A stretch of DNA of 64,000 bases, from the NCBI RefSeq assembly GCF_016907815.1, contig NZ_JAFBCQ010000001.1, positions 1,860,001 through 1,924,000 on the forward strand, in the 5' to 3' direction. Numbering within the stretch: position 1 is the stretch's first letter; every line of letters starts with the position of its first letter. A program made the position numbers and the translations under genes. This stretch comes from Microbacterium aurum. Its GTDB lineage: Bacteria > Actinomycetota > Actinomycetes > Actinomycetales > Microbacteriaceae. Under the pieces are notes generated by a model, which saw only the letters and a list, made by a program, of their open reading frames with translations, was not told the origin of the DNA and did not search any database. This document shows positions 62,333-64,000 of this stretch, piece by piece.

Positions 62333-63148
62333 TCACTCCGCCGCGGCGTCATCCGGGAGAATGGTCGCGACGTAGTCGGGCACGTAGTTCTGCAGTTCGC
62401 GCGGAGGGCGTTCGTATCCGCCCGACGGCGGGCGCGGCGGGATCACGATCGGGGCGCGCTCGACATGCTCGTAGGGAATCTGAGACAGCAGGTGATGGAT
62501 CATGTTGATCCGCCCGCGGCGCTTGTCGTCGTTGTCGACCTCGAACCAGCGTGCCTCGGGGATGTCGGTGTGCACGACCATCGTGTCCTTCGCGCGCGAA
62601 TAGTCCTCCCACTTGGTGATCGACAGGACGTCGTTGGGGGAGAGCTTCCACCGCCGCAGCGGATCGTCGTTGCGTGAGCGGAACCGTTTCTCCTGCTCCA
62701 CATCGGACACGCTGAACCAGTACTTCAGGAGCAGGACGCCGTCTTCGACCAGCATCCGCTCGAAGATCGGCGCCTGGTGGAGGAACCGGTGGTACTCGAT
62801 GTTGGTGCAGTAGCCCATGACGTGCTCGACGCCCGCGCGGTTGTACCAGGAGCGATCCATCAGCACGATCTCGCCGGCGGCCGGCAGATGCGGCACGTAG
62901 CGCTGGAAGTACCACTGGGTCTTCTCGCGTTCGGTCGGTGTCGGGAGGGCGACGACCCGCGTGACGCGGGGATTGAGGTACTGCGAGACGCGGCTGATGG
63001 TCGAGCCCTTGCCCGCGGCATCGCGCCCTTCGAAGATGACGACGACACGGGCGCCGCTTGCCTGCACCCAGGCCTGCATATCGACGAGCCGGGCTTGCAG
63101 GGCCTTCAGCTCCTTCTCGTACACCTTCTTCGGCATCCGCTCGCTCAT
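62333..63148 (-). CDS. ppk2: Polyphosphate kinase 2
   Basis: A 271-residue PPK2-family enzyme that uses polyphosphate to phosphorylate nucleotides (or the reverse). Walker A VVIFEGRDAAGKGSTI, the lid YLNPRVTRVVALPTPTEREK and Walker B VLMDRSWYNRAGVEHVMG are complete, followed by DPLRRWKLSPND. The start at ATG 63148 lies six bases after TACGCT; the longer frame upstream reaches into the dapD end and is not used. One-domain PPK2s of this size are usually class I or III. Confidence 0.93.
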   Translation of the reverse strand: MSERMPKKVYEKELKALQARLVDMQAWVQASGARVVVIFEGRDAAGKGSTISRVSQYLNPRVTRVVALPTPTEREKTQWYFQRYVPHLPAAGEIVLMDRSWYNRAGVEHVMGYCTNIEYHRFLHQAPIFERMLVEDGVLLLKYWFSVSDVEQEKRFRSRNDDPLRRWKLSPNDVLSITKWEDYSRAKDTMVVHTDIPEARWFEVDNDDKRRGRINMIHHLLSQIPYEHVERAPIVIPPRPPSGGYERPPRELQNYVPDYVATILPDDAAAE

Positions 63149-63154
63149 GTGTCG

Positions 63155-63160
63155 AGCGTA
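63155..63160 (-). promoter_or_regulatory. -10 element TACGCT for ppk2
   Basis: TACGCT on the minus strand, six bases before the ATG at 63148; leaderless-type. Confidence 0.5.
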
Positions 63161-63167
63161 GTGGTGC

Positions 63168-64000
63168 TCAGGCGTGCAGCGCCTCGTTGAGCGTGACGCC
63201 CTTACCCTCGCGGCGCACGGCCTCGATCGCACCCGACAGCGAGTTACGGCGGAACAGGATGCCGTTCTGACCCGACAGCTGTGCGCCCTTGACGACGGGG
63301 CGGGTGCCGTCGTGCAGCGGCGCCTCGTTCGCGAGCACGATCTTCGACCCGGCCGTGACGTACAGGCCCGCCTCCACGATGCAGTCGTCGCCGAGCGAGA
63401 TGCCGATGCCGGCGTTCGCTCCGAGGAGCGTCCGCGCGCCGATCGACACGCGGTGCGTGCCGCCGCCCGAGAGCGTCCCCATGATGGATGCGCCGCCGCC
63501 GATGTCCGACCCGTCGCCGACCGTGACGCCCTGCGAGATGCGACCCTCGACCATCGAGGCGCCGAGCGTGCCGGCGTTGAAGTTCACGAAACCCTCGTGC
63601 ATGACCGTCGTTCCGGGCGCCAGGTGTGCGCCGAGCCGCACGCGCGAGGCATCGGCGATGCGCACGCCGGCGGGGGTGACGTAGTCCGTCAGGCGCGGGA
63701 ACTTGTCGATGCCCTGGGTCTGGATGCCGGCGCGCTGCAGCGCCGGACGCAGGCGTGCCGCCGCCTCGGGGTGGACGGGCCCGGCCGTCGTCCATGCGAC
63801 GTTCGGCAGATGGGAGAAGATGCCCGTGAGGTCGAGCTCGTTCGGCGCGACCAGCAGATGCGACAGGGCGTGCAGACGCAGGTAGGCGTCGCTCGTGCTG
63901 CTCGGGGCGGCATCGAGGTCGATCTCGACCACGACGACCTCGACCGTGACCTCGCGGCGCTCGTCGGGCCCGGCGAACGGCTCCAAGGCCGAGGTGTCGG
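63168..64000 (-). CDS. dapD: Tetrahydrodipicolinate N-succinyltransferase (partial, 5' end beyond window)
   Basis: The frame is open to the window edge, so the N-terminus is missing; about 277 of an expected 315-325 residues are seen. The C-terminal part is a left-handed beta-helix of hexapeptide repeats ([53 protein letters not shown]). The N-terminal domain contains [20 protein letters not shown], typical of the actinobacterial DapD. It makes N-succinyl-2-amino-6-ketopimelate, the substrate of DapC, whose gene lies 3.3 kb away on the other strand. Confidence 0.93.
   Translation of the reverse strand, partial: DTSALEPFAGPDERREVTVEVVVVEIDLDAAPSSTSDAYLRLHALSHLLVAPNELDLTGIFSHLPNVAWTTAGPVHPEAAARLRPALQRAGIQTQGIDKFPRLTDYVTPAGVRIADASRVRLGAHLAPGTTVMHEGFVNFNAGTLGASMVEGRISQGVTVGDGSDIGGGASIMGTLSGGGTHRVSIGARTLLGANAGIGISLGDDCIVEAGLYVTAGSKIVLANEAPLHDGTRPVVKGAQLSGQNGILFRRNSLSGAIEAVRREGKGVTLNEALHA

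Overview
The window is high-GC, densely coded chromosomal DNA from an actinobacterium, most likely Microbacterium or a close relative in Microbacteriaceae. The evidence is strong G/C third-position bias, frequent GTG starts, many 4-base ATGA/GTGA gene overlaps, and a backbone order matching the actinobacterial core. In Mycobacterium tuberculosis the same neighbours occur as Rv1085c-Rv1086, phoH2, fum, glpX, xseB-xseA, ispH and ychF, and later typA, fdx, dapC and dapD. No rRNA, tRNA, CRISPR array, prophage or classical insertion sequence was seen.

Layout. 1-18.5 kb is core metabolism and housekeeping: a hemolysin III-type membrane protein, short-chain Z-prenyl synthase, class V aminotransferase, PIN-PhoH ATPase, a two-component system, fumarase, carbonic anhydrase, exonuclease VII, IspH, aldolase, class II FBPase, RmuC, an exonuclease and YchF. 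18.5-25.6 kb is the accessory part: an HNH gene inserted at the 3' end of ychF with the old ychF end left behind it, a Phd-VapC-type toxin-antitoxin pair coupled to a NUDIX gene, decayed pseudogenes, an alpha/beta hydrolase lacking its nucleophile, DJ-1 and AhpD-like proteins, a 39-residue Cys-rich peptide, and an MFS transporter. 25.6-34.8 kb holds an ABC exporter and a six-gene NAD operon (nrtR-nadA-nadB-nadC-cysteine desulfurase-glycosyltransferase). 34.8-39.6 kb is a glycine riboswitch with gcvT-gcvH-gcvP. 39.6-41.9 kb has an AbiEi-like gene flanked by two hairpin repeats, then a CPBP protease. 42-54 kb has two complete oligopeptide ABC transporter operons. 54-64 kb has an orphan small-peptide transcription unit, typA, azlCD, a ferredoxin-dapC pair, citrate synthase, PPK2 and the start-truncated dapD.

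How the genes work together. The NAD operon makes quinolinate and nicotinate mononucleotide, with a desulfurase able to build the NadA iron-sulfur cluster and NrtR as probable repressor. The glycine cleavage operon is switched on by glycine. Fumarase, citrate synthase, aldolase and FBPase cover central carbon flow; dapC and dapD belong to lysine/peptidoglycan synthesis.

Two window-wide signals stand out. Many genes start 6-8 bases downstream of a TANNNT hexamer and are probably transcribed leaderless. The octamer GGATGCCG and its complement occur far more often than composition predicts. The strongest candidates for something new are the ychF-targeting HNH element and the self-contained 42-residue peptide gene upstream of typA.
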